Source of the DNA: Bacteroidales bacterium
GTDB lineage: Bacteria; Bacteroidota; Bacteroidia; Bacteroidales; UBA10428
DNA length: 12,029 nucleotides
Direction of reading: 5' to 3'
Assembly (NCBI GenBank): GCA_016926235.1
Contig: JAFGOZ010000517.1
Span: 1-12,029, forward strand
Position numbers and translations under genes: made by a program. Positions 5,298-12,029 of this stretch are shown here, in pieces. Position 1 is the stretch's first letter; the number at the start of each line of letters is the position of its first letter. The notes below the pieces were generated by a model. The model was not told the DNA's origin and searched no databases. It saw nothing but the letters and a program-made list of their open reading frames with translations.

Positions 5298-8200
5298 ATG
5301 AATACCATTGTATACATTGATACAGAGGTTAGCCTCAAGAATAAAGAGATACTTGATATTGGAGGAGTTAAAGAAAATGGAAATTCTTTCCATTCAAATT
5401 CTATCTCAGAATTCATTTCATTTATCGATGGAACAGAATTTATTTGTGGGCACAATATTTTAAACCATGATTTAAAACATCTTCAAAAGGCTTTAACCAG
5501 TTTTAGTATTGATCAATTTAATGTAATTGATACATTGTTTCTCTCACCCCTACTTTTTCCAATGAAACCTTATCACCATCTTTTAAAGGATGATAAGCTT
5601 CAATCTGACGATTTAAATAATCCATTGAATGATTCAATAAAAGCCAGAGATTTGTTTAAGGATGAAGTAACTGCATTCAATGAGCTAAACAACTCATTAA
5701 AGAGTATTTATTATCTCCTGCTGAATGATAAAAATGAGTTCAGATCATTTTTTAAATACAATTCCTTCAAATCCGATAAACAAATTGATTTGAGAGATTT
5801 AATACATAAGGAATTCAACAATGAGATTTGTAGCAATTCAAAGTTAGATGATATTATTGCTACTTATCCAATAGAGCTGGCCTATTGCCTTTCGTTGATA
5901 AACTGTAAAAACAGATATTCAATTACTCCACCTTGGGTATTAAAGAATTATCCAGAGGTTGAAAGAATAATGTTTCTTCTAAGAAATAAGCCATGTATAA
6001 CCGGTTGTGCATTCTGCAATAAAGCATTAGATCACTATAATGGACTTAATCATTATTTTGGATTTAAATCATTTAAGACCTATGACGGTAAACCTTTACA
6101 AGAGAATGCTGTTAAAGCCGCTATTGAAAATAAATCAATTCTAGTCGTTTTTCCCACTGGTGGAGGTAAGTCATTAACCTTTCAATTACCGGCACTAATG
6201 AGTGGGGAAAATATGAAAGGATTGACTGTCGTAATTTCTCCGCTGCAGTCACTAATGAAGGATCAGGTTGATAACCTAGAAAAAATTAATATTACAGATG
6301 CTGTTACTATAAACGGTTTACTTGACCCCATTGAGCGGAGTAAATCTTTCGAAAGAGTTGAAGATGGCTCGGCAGCAATGCTTTACATCTCACCTGAATC
6401 TCTAAGATCAAAAACTATCGAAAGGCTTTTGCTAGGTAGAAATATTGTTCGATTTGTTATTGATGAAGCTCACTGTTTTTCTTCCTGGGGTCAGGATTTC
6501 AGAGTCGACTACTTATATATTGGAGACTTTATCAAGTCTCTTCAGGAGAAGAAGAATTTGCAGGAAGGAATTCCAGTTTCTTGTTTTACAGCAACAGCGA
6601 AACAAAAGGTTATTGAAGATATTCGTGACTATTTTAAGAATAAACTTTCTCTGAATCTTGAAATTTATAGATCCAGTGAGTCGAGAACAAATCTTCAGTA
6701 TAAGGTATTTGAAAATAGCAATGACCTAGAAAAATATAATAGGTTAAGGGAACTAATTGAAAGTAAAAACTGTCCGACTATTGTTTACGTTTCCAGGACA
6801 AGGGAAGCATACTCTCTTGCCGACGCCCTCAATAAAGATGGTTTTAATGCACGTCCTTATCATGGTAAAATGGATGTTAAAGAAAAAACTAAAAACCAGA
6901 ATGCTTTTATCTCTGGAGATGTGCAAATAATGGTAGCAACTTCTGCTTTCGGGATGGGTGTTGATAAGAAAGATATTGGAATGGTTATCCATTACGAAAT
7001 ATCTGATTCATTAGAAAACTATGTCCAGGAAGCGGGAAGGGCTGGTAGAGATGAAAACATAATTGCTGATTGTTATGTTCTTTATAACGAGGATGATCTT
7101 GGAAAACATTTTACACTTCTTAATCAAACCAAGCTAAGCATCAAGGAGATAAAACAAGTTTGGAAGGCTATTAAGGAGATAACTAAATTAAGGTCTACTG
7201 TATCAAATTCTTCATTAGAAATCGCTCGAAAAGCTGGTTGGGATGAAGGAATAACTGAAATTGAAACACGTGTAACCACAGCTATCTCAGCATTGGAGGA
7301 AGCTGGTTACTTGAAACGAGGACAAAATGTACCACGAATCTATGCTAACAGTATTTTAACTAAAAATGCACAAGAGGCAATTGACAAAATCAATTCATCA
7401 GAACGATTCGATGAACAGCAGAAAATAAAAGCGATTCGAATAATTAAAAAATTAATTTCAAGCAAAAGCAAAAAACAATCCAACGAGGAAGTTGCTGAAT
7501 CAAGAATTGACTATATATCTGATCACCTTGGTATTGTAAAAGAGGAGGTTATTAGGATAATAACCTTACTTAGAGAAGAAAAAATATTGGCTGATACTAA
7601 AGATCTAACTGCTTTTATTAAAATAGGAGATTCTATAAATCACTCAAAATCAATCACTGAAACTTTCCAACTAATAGAAGACTTCTTACTTCAGCATCTT
7701 GAAGAGCAGGAGAAAATATATCACATTAAAGAACTGAATGAGAAAGTGTTTGAAGCAGGTTGTCAGGAAGCTACGCCAAACAAACTAAAAACCATAATTA
7801 ATTTTTGGGCAATTAAGAATTGGATTAAAAGGAAAAATCAGGAGAGCTCAAAAAACCATGTTATTATCACTTGCGCCCAACCTAAAGCTATTTTGCAAGA
7901 AAAACTTTTAAAAAGACATGCTCTTGCAAAGTTCATAGTTGAATTCTTATATGAAAAGATAGATAACAACACAGATGCAAATGCAGAAGAAGTATTAATT
8001 GAATTTTCGGTTATTGAGCTCAAAGAAGCATACGAAAAGAGTCTTGAGTTATTCAAATTTGAACTTACAACAGATGATATTGAAGATACATTATTCTATT
8101 TATCAAGAATTGATGCAATCAAGATTGAAGGAGGATTCCTGGTTGTCTATAATAAAATGACGATTGAAAAATTAGAAAAAAATAATAAAGCTCAATATAA

Positions 8201-10091
8201 GAAGGAGGATTACCAGAAGCTGGATCAGTTTTACCAAAACAAAGTGCAGCAAATTCATATTGTTGGAGAGTATGCGAAGAAAATGGTTGAAGATTATCGA
8301 GGTGCTCTGCAATTTGTGGAAGATTATTTCAAGCTAAACTATCCTGTATTTCTCAACAAATATTTTAAGGGAAGCAGACTGGATGACATTAAAAGAAATT
8401 TAACTCCTGCAAAATTCCGCCAATTATTTGGATCTTTATCTACTTCTCAATTGGCAATTATTAATGATAAAGAATCCAAGTACATAGTTATTGCAGCGGG
8501 CCCTGGTAGTGGAAAAACGAGAGTACTGGTCCATAAACTTGCTTCCTTACTTTTAATGGAAGACATTAAACATGAACAGCTTCTGATGCTCACCTTTTCA
8601 AGAGCAGCTGCAACAGAATTCAAGAAAAGACTGATAGAACTTTATGGCAATGCAGCAAATTTTATTGAAATTAAAACATTCCACTCGTATTGTTTCGATT
8701 TACTTGGTAAAGTTGGCAGTCTTGAAAAATCTGATGAAATACTTAAAACGACTATTGAAAAGATCCAAAAACATGAGGTTGAGCAAAGTAGGATCTCAAA
8801 AATGGTCCTAGTAATTGATGAAGCCCAAGATATGGATATTGATGAGTACAACCTCATTAATGCTTTGATTGAAGAAAATGAAGATATGAGAGTCCTTGCT
8901 GTTGGTGATGATGATCAGAACATCTTTACATTCAGGGGAGCGGATTCAATTTATATGGAGAAATTCATTACTGAAAAGAAAGCTAAAAAGTATGAACTCC
9001 TTGAAAATTTTAGGAGTAAAGTCAACTTGGTCACGTTCTCAAATGAATTTGTCAAGACAATATATCACAGGTTAAAAGCCTTACCAATTGTTGCATTCGA
9101 TAAAGAAAATGGAGTAATTAAAATTGTGAAGTATGATGGAGATAACTTAATAGTGCCCACTGTAAAGGATATTGTTTCAACTGACCTGTCTGGGTCAACG
9201 TGTGTTTTAACCCAGACAAATAAGGAGGCATTAAACATAACAGGGCTTCTCATAAAAAATGGATTCAAGGCTAAACTAATACAAACCAATGACGGATTTA
9301 ATCTGTATAATCTTCTGGAAGTTCGATTCTTCTTGGGATTATTAAAATCGATGGATGATTCACCTACAATTAGTGATGAAAACTGGGCAAGAAGTAAAAC
9401 TCAGTTATATAAGAGATTTATAAATAGCTCAAAATTAAATATCTGCAAGAATATCATTAGTGACTTTGAGTCTACCAACACAAGAATTAAATACTTTTCA
9501 GATTTGGAAGTATTTATCCGCGAATCAAAGCTAGAGGATTTCATAGGTGAAGATGGAGAAACAATTTTTGTTTCAACAATACATAAGGCAAAAGGAAAAG
9601 AATTTGACAATGTTTTTATCATGCTAGAAAATTGTGACTTATCTTCTGATGAGAAGAAGCGTCCATTGTACGTCGCAATTACAAGAGCTAAACAAAACCT
9701 CTTTATTCATCATAATAGTAATTTCTTCGACAATTTTCAAGTTGAAGGACTGGTTTCAATCGTTGAATCAAAAAGATACCTTCCGCCAGATAAGATCTCA
9801 GTGCAATTATCATTCACTGATGTTAATCTAGGATTTTTTGAATACAGACAGAGCCAAATAAACAGACTAATTCCTGGTAATAATCTTGATATTGGCAATG
9901 ATGGTTGTGAAAATTCAAATGGTGATATCGTTTTAAAATTCTCCAAAAAATTCCAGGACATGATCACACAATTAAATGAGCAGGGATATCAACTGAAATA
10001 TGCTATAATCAACTTCATAATCTTCTGGAAAGATTCTGAGAAAGACAAAGAGTTCAAAATAATTTTACCGGAATTGGATTTTGAGAGGTAA
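5298..10091 (+). CDS. Giant fusion: DEDD exonuclease-like + RecQ-type SF2 helicase + UvrD/PcrA-type SF1 helicase
   Basis: This 1597-aa cytoplasmic protein joins three DNA-acting modules. Residues 1-125 are DnaQ/RNase-T-like: D8-T-E10, G51-H52-N53...D58, VIDTLFLSPLLFP, and a probable ExoIII Asp D112 with Asn in place of the usual His. Cys 233, 237 and 240 precede the helicase. The RecQ-type SF2 core (about 245-610) shows Q268, PTGGGKS (K291), D389EAH392, CFTATA, TSAFGMGVDK and Q577EAGRAGRD585. The usual RecQ four-Cys zinc subdomain is absent; helical, winged-helix-like sequence follows to about 1040. The SF1 core shows AAGPGSGKT (1066-1074), LTFSRAAATEF, FHSYC, D1174EAQD1178, G1203DDDQN1208, STIHKAKGKEF (1426-1436) and VAITRA (1459-1464). 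A conserved-looking tail ends ILPELDFER. All ATPase motifs look intact. It probably unwinds and trims DNA in repair or in attack on foreign DNA; which one is not visible. The ATG at 5298 puts the ExoI strand at the terminus, as expected. Confidence 0.93.
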   Translation: MNTIVYIDTEVSLKNKEILDIGGVKENGNSFHSNSISEFISFIDGTEFICGHNILNHDLKHLQKALTSFSIDQFNVIDTLFLSPLLFPMKPYHHLLKDDKLQSDDLNNPLNDSIKARDLFKDEVTAFNELNNSLKSIYYLLLNDKNEFRSFFKYNSFKSDKQIDLRDLIHKEFNNEICSNSKLDDIIATYPIELAYCLSLINCKNRYSITPPWVLKNYPEVERIMFLLRNKPCITGCAFCNKALDHYNGLNHYFGFKSFKTYDGKPLQENAVKAAIENKSILVVFPTGGGKSLTFQLPALMSGENMKGLTVVISPLQSLMKDQVDNLEKINITDAVTINGLLDPIERSKSFERVEDGSAAMLYISPESLRSKTIERLLLGRNIVRFVIDEAHCFSSWGQDFRVDYLYIGDFIKSLQEKKNLQEGIPVSCFTATAKQKVIEDIRDYFKNKLSLNLEIYRSSESRTNLQYKVFENSNDLEKYNRLRELIESKNCPTIVYVSRTREAYSLADALNKDGFNARPYHGKMDVKEKTKNQNAFISGDVQIMVATSAFGMGVDKKDIGMVIHYEISDSLENYVQEAGRAGRDENIIADCYVLYNEDDLGKHFTLLNQTKLSIKEIKQVWKAIKEITKLRSTVSNSSLEIARKAGWDEGITEIETRVTTAISALEEAGYLKRGQNVPRIYANSILTKNAQEAIDKINSSERFDEQQKIKAIRIIKKLISSKSKKQSNEEVAESRIDYISDHLGIVKEEVIRIITLLREEKILADTKDLTAFIKIGDSINHSKSITETFQLIEDFLLQHLEEQEKIYHIKELNEKVFEAGCQEATPNKLKTIINFWAIKNWIKRKNQESSKNHVIITCAQPKAILQEKLLKRHALAKFIVEFLYEKIDNNTDANAEEVLIEFSVIELKEAYEKSLELFKFELTTDDIEDTLFYLSRIDAIKIEGGFLVVYNKMTIEKLEKNNKAQYKKEDYQKLDQFYQNKVQQIHIVGEYAKKMVEDYRGALQFVEDYFKLNYPVFLNKYFKGSRLDDIKRNLTPAKFRQLFGSLSTSQLAIINDKESKYIVIAAGPGSGKTRVLVHKLASLLLMEDIKHEQLLMLTFSRAAATEFKKRLIELYGNAANFIEIKTFHSYCFDLLGKVGSLEKSDEILKTTIEKIQKHEVEQSRISKMVLVIDEAQDMDIDEYNLINALIEENEDMRVLAVGDDDQNIFTFRGADSIYMEKFITEKKAKKYELLENFRSKVNLVTFSNEFVKTIYHRLKALPIVAFDKENGVIKIVKYDGDNLIVPTVKDIVSTDLSGSTCVLTQTNKEALNITGLLIKNGFKAKLIQTNDGFNLYNLLEVRFFLGLLKSMDDSPTISDENWARSKTQLYKRFINSSKLNICKNIISDFESTNTRIKYFSDLEVFIRESKLEDFIGEDGETIFVSTIHKAKGKEFDNVFIMLENCDLSSDEKKRPLYVAITRAKQNLFIHHNSNFFDNFQVEGLVSIVESKRYLPPDKISVQLSFTDVNLGFFEYRQSQINRLIPGNNLDIGNDGCENSNGDIVLKFSKKFQDMITQLNEQGYQLKYAIINFIIFWKDSEKDKEFKIILPELDFER

Positions 10092-10264
10092 TTTTTATTT
10101 TAATATGCATGTTGGTAAAACTTCACGAGTCGATACAAACTATGGCTTGCAGAGAAGTATTTCAGCCCCTTGTTCAGTATAAATTGCCAAATTTGATATA
10201 GTAATAGCCCAGCAACTAGTACTTTATTTATAATTAGAAATACCAAAAATGCATCTATCACAAG
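10092..10264 (+). other. 3' untranslated stretch of the helicase gene
   Basis: This holds 173 bp with no intact gene. A 30-codon frame at 10109-10201 (MLVKLHESIQTMACREV...) and an overlapping 25-codon frame from 10105 are too short to support as genes. The stretch most likely forms the 3' UTR that ends at the terminator at 10265-10288. Confidence 0.4.
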
Positions 10265-10288
10265 CCCAGGTTCTCACCTGGGTTTTTT
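10265..10288 (+). terminator. Intrinsic terminator after the helicase gene
   Basis: Perfect 7-bp arms CCCAGGT (10265-10271) and ACCTGGG (10276-10282) with a TCTC loop are followed at once by six T (10283-10288). The T-run is only on the plus-strand side, so it ends rightward transcription from the helicase gene, about 175 bp after its stop codon. Confidence 0.9.
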
Positions 10289-10402
10289 ACTTAGCAGTTA
10301 GTACACATTTTCTTATTGTTAAACATAATAAGACACTTATCAGGTTACCATAGTAATTATACCTTTTTTAAACAGCTATTATTCATCTATTTACATAATG
10401 TT

Positions 10403-10434
10403 GTTCGACTCCCGCCAGGCTTAGGCGTAGGCGG
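10403..10434. repeat. GC-rich dyad with tRNA/tmRNA 3'-end-like sequence
   Basis: GTTCGACTCCCGCC (10403-10416) looks like the 3' half of a T-arm plus acceptor start, as in tRNAs and in the tmRNA end GTTCAACTCCCGCCAG. No 5' half of a T-arm is present, so it is not an RNA gene. It overlaps a dyad CCGCC (10412-10416) / GGCGG (10430-10434). It could be a remnant attachment site or one more intergenic hairpin. It lies 30 bp beyond the stop of the minus-strand zinc-ribbon gene but lacks a T-run. Confidence 0.4.
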
Positions 10435-10463
10435 ATTTATTATTATAACTCAATTGTAAACCT

Positions 10464-10802
10464 TCAATCCCAATTAGTAATCTCAATAAAGTCGTCCCTT
10501 ATTACCATTCTACCACCACACTTCGGACAGGGTCTCTTTCTTTTATCCCATTTCACGAGATTTTTATCCGAGCCACATTCCGGACATTTATAAAAATCCA
10601 ATTCTATACCTGACTGCTTCTTAAATTGTGCCTCTTCTTTTGCATAGGTTTCACCATATTCTCCAACACATATGTCTACAATTTCTTTGCATGATTTACA
10701 AATATAGGTGTCTATTGTTGCATGCCAACCATAATCTTTACCACCAGATGTTGAAACTTGATAGCCGCATTTTTCACACTTAAACAAATACCGGGTTCCC
10801 AT
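10464..10802 (-). CDS. Four-CxxC zinc-ribbon protein, paralogue of the 130-aa protein
   Basis: This 112-aa protein has CxxC pairs at C9/C12, C35/C38, C73/C76 and C92/C95. The C-terminal ribbon reads YKCPECGSDK, then KWDKRKRPCPKCGGRM, matching in order and spacing the ribbon of the 130-aa protein at 4413-4805. An extra C45 lies after the second pair. There is no signal peptide or catalytic motif. It is probably cytoplasmic, with two zinc ribbons; its function is unknown. It is the second gene of a minus-strand pair, 33 bp after the gene for an exported protein, and converges on the giant helicase gene. Confidence 0.82.
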   Translation of the reverse strand: MGTRYLFKCEKCGYQVSTSGGKDYGWHATIDTYICKSCKEIVDICVGEYGETYAKEEAQFKKQSGIELDFYKCPECGSDKNLVKWDKRKRPCPKCGGRMVIRDDFIEITNWD

Positions 10803-10835
10803 AGCGAAAGGAATATTATTTATGGCACCTTTATT

Positions 10836-11324
10836 TTAGTCAAAAAATTCAGTTATTATAGTTTTAGTTTTGGTTCCTTTATTCGAAGCTGACCAGTTCC
10901 ATTCATCCATTAAAAGACCCATATTACTTCTATATTCAAGGGTATATCTTATTGTATGGATGTCGCTATTTTTCATTTTATCTAATTGATCTCTTGTCAA
11001 AAAGTACACAGCTTTAGCTCGATGATCTACAATGTCAGATGTTCCCCTATCAGTGCAAGTTATAACCGTGCCATCTTCAAGATAAATAATAAGTTTTTCG
11101 CTAAAATTGGCACCAATAGAGGATTCGGTACTTACTGCGATCAGTCCTTTTCCTCCATCTTTAGCTAGTAATACATTTAATTCATTTGCATTATCAGAAT
11201 TTGGTTGTAAGGTAATGGTCTCAGTACATGGGTAACTATTTTCGCCTATAAAAAATAAATTCTGTCCTTTTACTGTCATTATTGAAAACAGCGATGCAAT
11301 TAATATAATTAGAATCTTCTTCAT
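10836..11324 (-). CDS. Exported 162-aa protein of unknown function
   Basis: The N-terminus MKKILIILIASLFSIMTVKG is a good Sec signal peptide: KK, then a hydrophobic core, then cleavage probably after G20 before QN. There is no lipobox Cys, so it should be released into the periplasm or beyond. The mature part, about 142 aa, is polar and beta-rich (LIIYLEDGTVITCTDRG, THEN-type turns, TIRYTLEY) with two Cys, C33 and C90, that could form a disulphide. It resembles small secreted hypothetical proteins common in Bacteroidota; no family name can be given. It is followed by the zinc-ribbon gene 33 bp downstream. The ATG at 11324 is the natural start because it opens the signal peptide. Confidence 0.8.
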   Translation of the reverse strand: MKKILIILIASLFSIMTVKGQNLFFIGENSYPCTETITLQPNSDNANELNVLLAKDGGKGLIAVSTESSIGANFSEKLIIYLEDGTVITCTDRGTSDIVDHRAKAVYFLTRDQLDKMKNSDIHTIRYTLEYRSNMGLLMDEWNWSASNKGTKTKTIITEFFD

Positions 11325-11530
11325 AAATACTTTAATTAAATTGGTGCTAGTTCGTTATTATGTTCATTAAAATTACATATAAATATTGTATATGGTATTA
11401 ATTGGTTACCCTTTACCTTAATAATGCATTTGTGTTTTATCTGAAATTTTTCAAGATCATCTTTAAATCGAATTCCAATTAATTAATACCTAATTACTAC
11501 CGAATTACAATGAATTTTGACGAACAAAGT

Positions 11531-11564
11531 GAGTCAATCCCGCTCTGCGGGAACTATGAATTAC
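11531..11564. repeat. Copy 1 of a 34-bp direct repeat with a CCCGC-TCT-GCGGG hairpin
   Basis: It starts GAGTCAATCCCGCTCTGCGG and ends GAATTAC. It contains the perfect hairpin CCCGC (11539-11543) / GCGGG (11547-11551). It differs from copy 2 (11636-11669) at only two positions. No T-run follows, so it is not an intrinsic terminator. Confidence 0.85.
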
Positions 11565-11614
11565 TATAAATTACAATGAATTACTATCAATTACTATCAA
11601 TTACTATCAATTTT
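11558..11614. repeat. 10-bp tandem repeat (G/C/A)AATTACTAT
   Basis: Units are GAATTACTAT (11558), AAATTACAAT (11568), GAATTACTAT (11578), CAATTACTAT (11588 and 11598), and a partial CAATTTT (11608). More degenerate versions (TAATTAC, GAATTAC, GAATTTT) occur at 11491-11518, before the first GC hairpin. The 10-bp period is close to one DNA helical turn. Confidence 0.85.
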
Positions 11615-11634
11615 AACGATCCCGAGGACCCGGG

Positions 11635-11683
11635 AGAGTCAATGCCGCTCTGCGGGAACTGTGAATTACCATCGATTGACTCT
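11635..11683. repeat. Copy 2 of the 34-bp repeat, nested in a 9-bp inverted repeat
   Basis: Copy 2 spans 11636-11669. Outer arms AGAGTCAAT (11635-11643) and ATTGACTCT (11675-11683) are perfect complements and enclose the inner hairpin CCGC (11645-11648) / GCGG (11652-11655). The result can fold as a branched or bulged stem. Copy 1 lacks the second outer arm. Confidence 0.75.
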
Positions 11684-11710
11684 GAGCAGAACGAATCCAA
11701 TGACTATTGA

Positions 11711-11765
11711 ACCTTCGCATAGCTACGGTGTACACAGTCGCGCCGTCCGATTAATCAGTATCGGA
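11711..11765. repeat. Dispersed hairpin element and inverted repeat TCCGAT/ATCGGA
   Basis: ACC (11711-11713) and GGT (11727-11729) bracket TTCGCATAGCTAC, and AGCTACGGTGTACA (11721-11734) matches 4310-4323 with one change. Downstream, TCCGAT (11746-11751) and ATCGGA (11760-11765) form a 6-bp inverted repeat with an 8-nt loop. There is no T-run. Confidence 0.5.
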
Positions 11766-11845
11766 ACTATTGTTGACAATGCAAGTTTACGGGGAAAAGG
11801 GAGGACTTGAAGGTTTGAGGGTTTATGGATGTAAAAGTTCACCAG

Positions 11846-11854
11846 TATAATTTG
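11846..11854 (+). promoter_or_regulatory. Possible -7 box (TATAATTTG) for the right-edge gene
   Basis: TATAATTTG is one base longer than the Bacteroidota -7 consensus TAnnTTTG and lies about 55 bp upstream of the ATG at 11910. No convincing TTG -33 element was seen at the right distance. Confidence 0.25.
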
Positions 11855-11909
11855 GGTTCAAGGATTATTAGATAATTATTGTTACATTAAACAGCAAATA
11901 ATTAAAACT

Positions 11910-12029
11910 ATGAAAAACAAAAATTCTGAAAGTAAACAAAAGACCAGCTTGGTAAATACCTGGTACAGCAGCAGGAAAAAATTGTATATAACATTTTGCG
12001 CAGACGGAGCAATTTTCTACGCAGGAAAA
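11910..12029 (+). CDS. N-terminal 40 residues of an unrecognised protein, cut by the window edge
   Basis: An ATG at 11910 opens 40 codons that reach the last base without a stop. The start is lysine-rich and polar (MKNKNSESKQKTS), followed by LVNTWYSSRKKLYITFCADG. There is no signal peptide. It is too short to identify. The start is supported by an A-rich leader (AATTAAAACT) and by the absence of any closer alternative. Confidence 0.5.
   Translation, partial: MKNKNSESKQKTSLVNTWYSSRKKLYITFCADGAIFYAGK

Larger units (their letters stand above)
11325..11909. other. 585-bp intergenic region made largely of repeats
   Basis: No gene is supported here. The first 165 bp is AT-rich and should hold the promoter of the minus-strand pair, though no clear -33/-7 box was found; ATATTGTATAT at 11383-11393 is the reverse complement of a word in front of the left-block genes. 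From about 11490 to 11765 the DNA is a run of tandem 10-mers, two copies of a GC-rich hairpin, a nested inverted repeat, and another hairpin, listed separately. The last part holds the leader of the gene that leaves the window at the right. Confidence 0.6.

Noticed and set aside
10403..10440. A tRNA or tmRNA gene
   Set aside because: Only a half T-arm-like sequence is present; there is no 5' partner strand, anticodon arm or acceptor pairing.
11531..11683. CRISPR-like repeat pair or an insertion sequence
   Set aside because: There are only two copies, the material between them is a simple 10-mer array, and there is no transposase or terminal inverted repeat pair.

Overview
The window most likely comes from a Bacteroidota chromosome, probably an uncultured Bacteroidales-like lineage. 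The pointers are AT-rich intergenic DNA, start codons without clear Shine-Dalgarno sequences, a DUF4407 membrane protein, a small exported protein with a 'MKK...G|QN' signal peptide, and short tandem heptamers and GC-rich hairpins between genes. No rRNA, complete tRNA, insertion sequence, CRISPR array or phage structural gene was seen.

Left block (1-3450, all minus strand). A 483-aa CARF-like/sigma-54 AAA+/Fis-HTH activator related in design to RtcR sits upstream of a compact three-gene unit: a small HNH nuclease, a helical protein of unknown function, and a DUF4407 membrane/coiled-coil protein that runs off the left edge. The two internal gaps of this unit are both 37 nt and are filled with tandem 7-8-bp repeats. 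A dyad, ATATCA-N5-TGATAT, lies just upstream of the activator gene and again in front of the HNH unit, so the activator may control itself and the unit.

Middle block (3664-10091, plus strand). Two zinc-ribbon proteins (205 and 130 aa) are separated by a hairpin and a 9-copy heptamer repeat. About 490 bp of apparently eroded sequence follows, then a 1597-aa giant fusing a DEDD-type 3'-5' exonuclease-like domain, a RecQ-type SF2 helicase and a UvrD/PcrA-type SF1 helicase. All main helicase motifs look intact. A good intrinsic terminator lies about 175 bp after its stop.

Right block (10464-12029). A minus-strand pair encodes an exported 162-aa protein and a four-CxxC zinc-ribbon protein that is a paralogue of the 130-aa protein on the other side of the helicase. 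A 585-bp intergenic region follows, full of 10-bp tandem repeats, duplicated GC-rich hairpins and nested inverted repeats. A plus-strand gene then begins and runs off the right edge.

The most interesting parts are the three-enzyme helicase/nuclease fusion with its flanking zinc-ribbon paralogues, and the CARF-sigma54 regulator with its repeat-spaced HNH/DUF4407 unit. Both look like accessory genes that could serve genome defence or nucleic-acid repair. That role is inferred from domain content and context and is not shown by the sequence.
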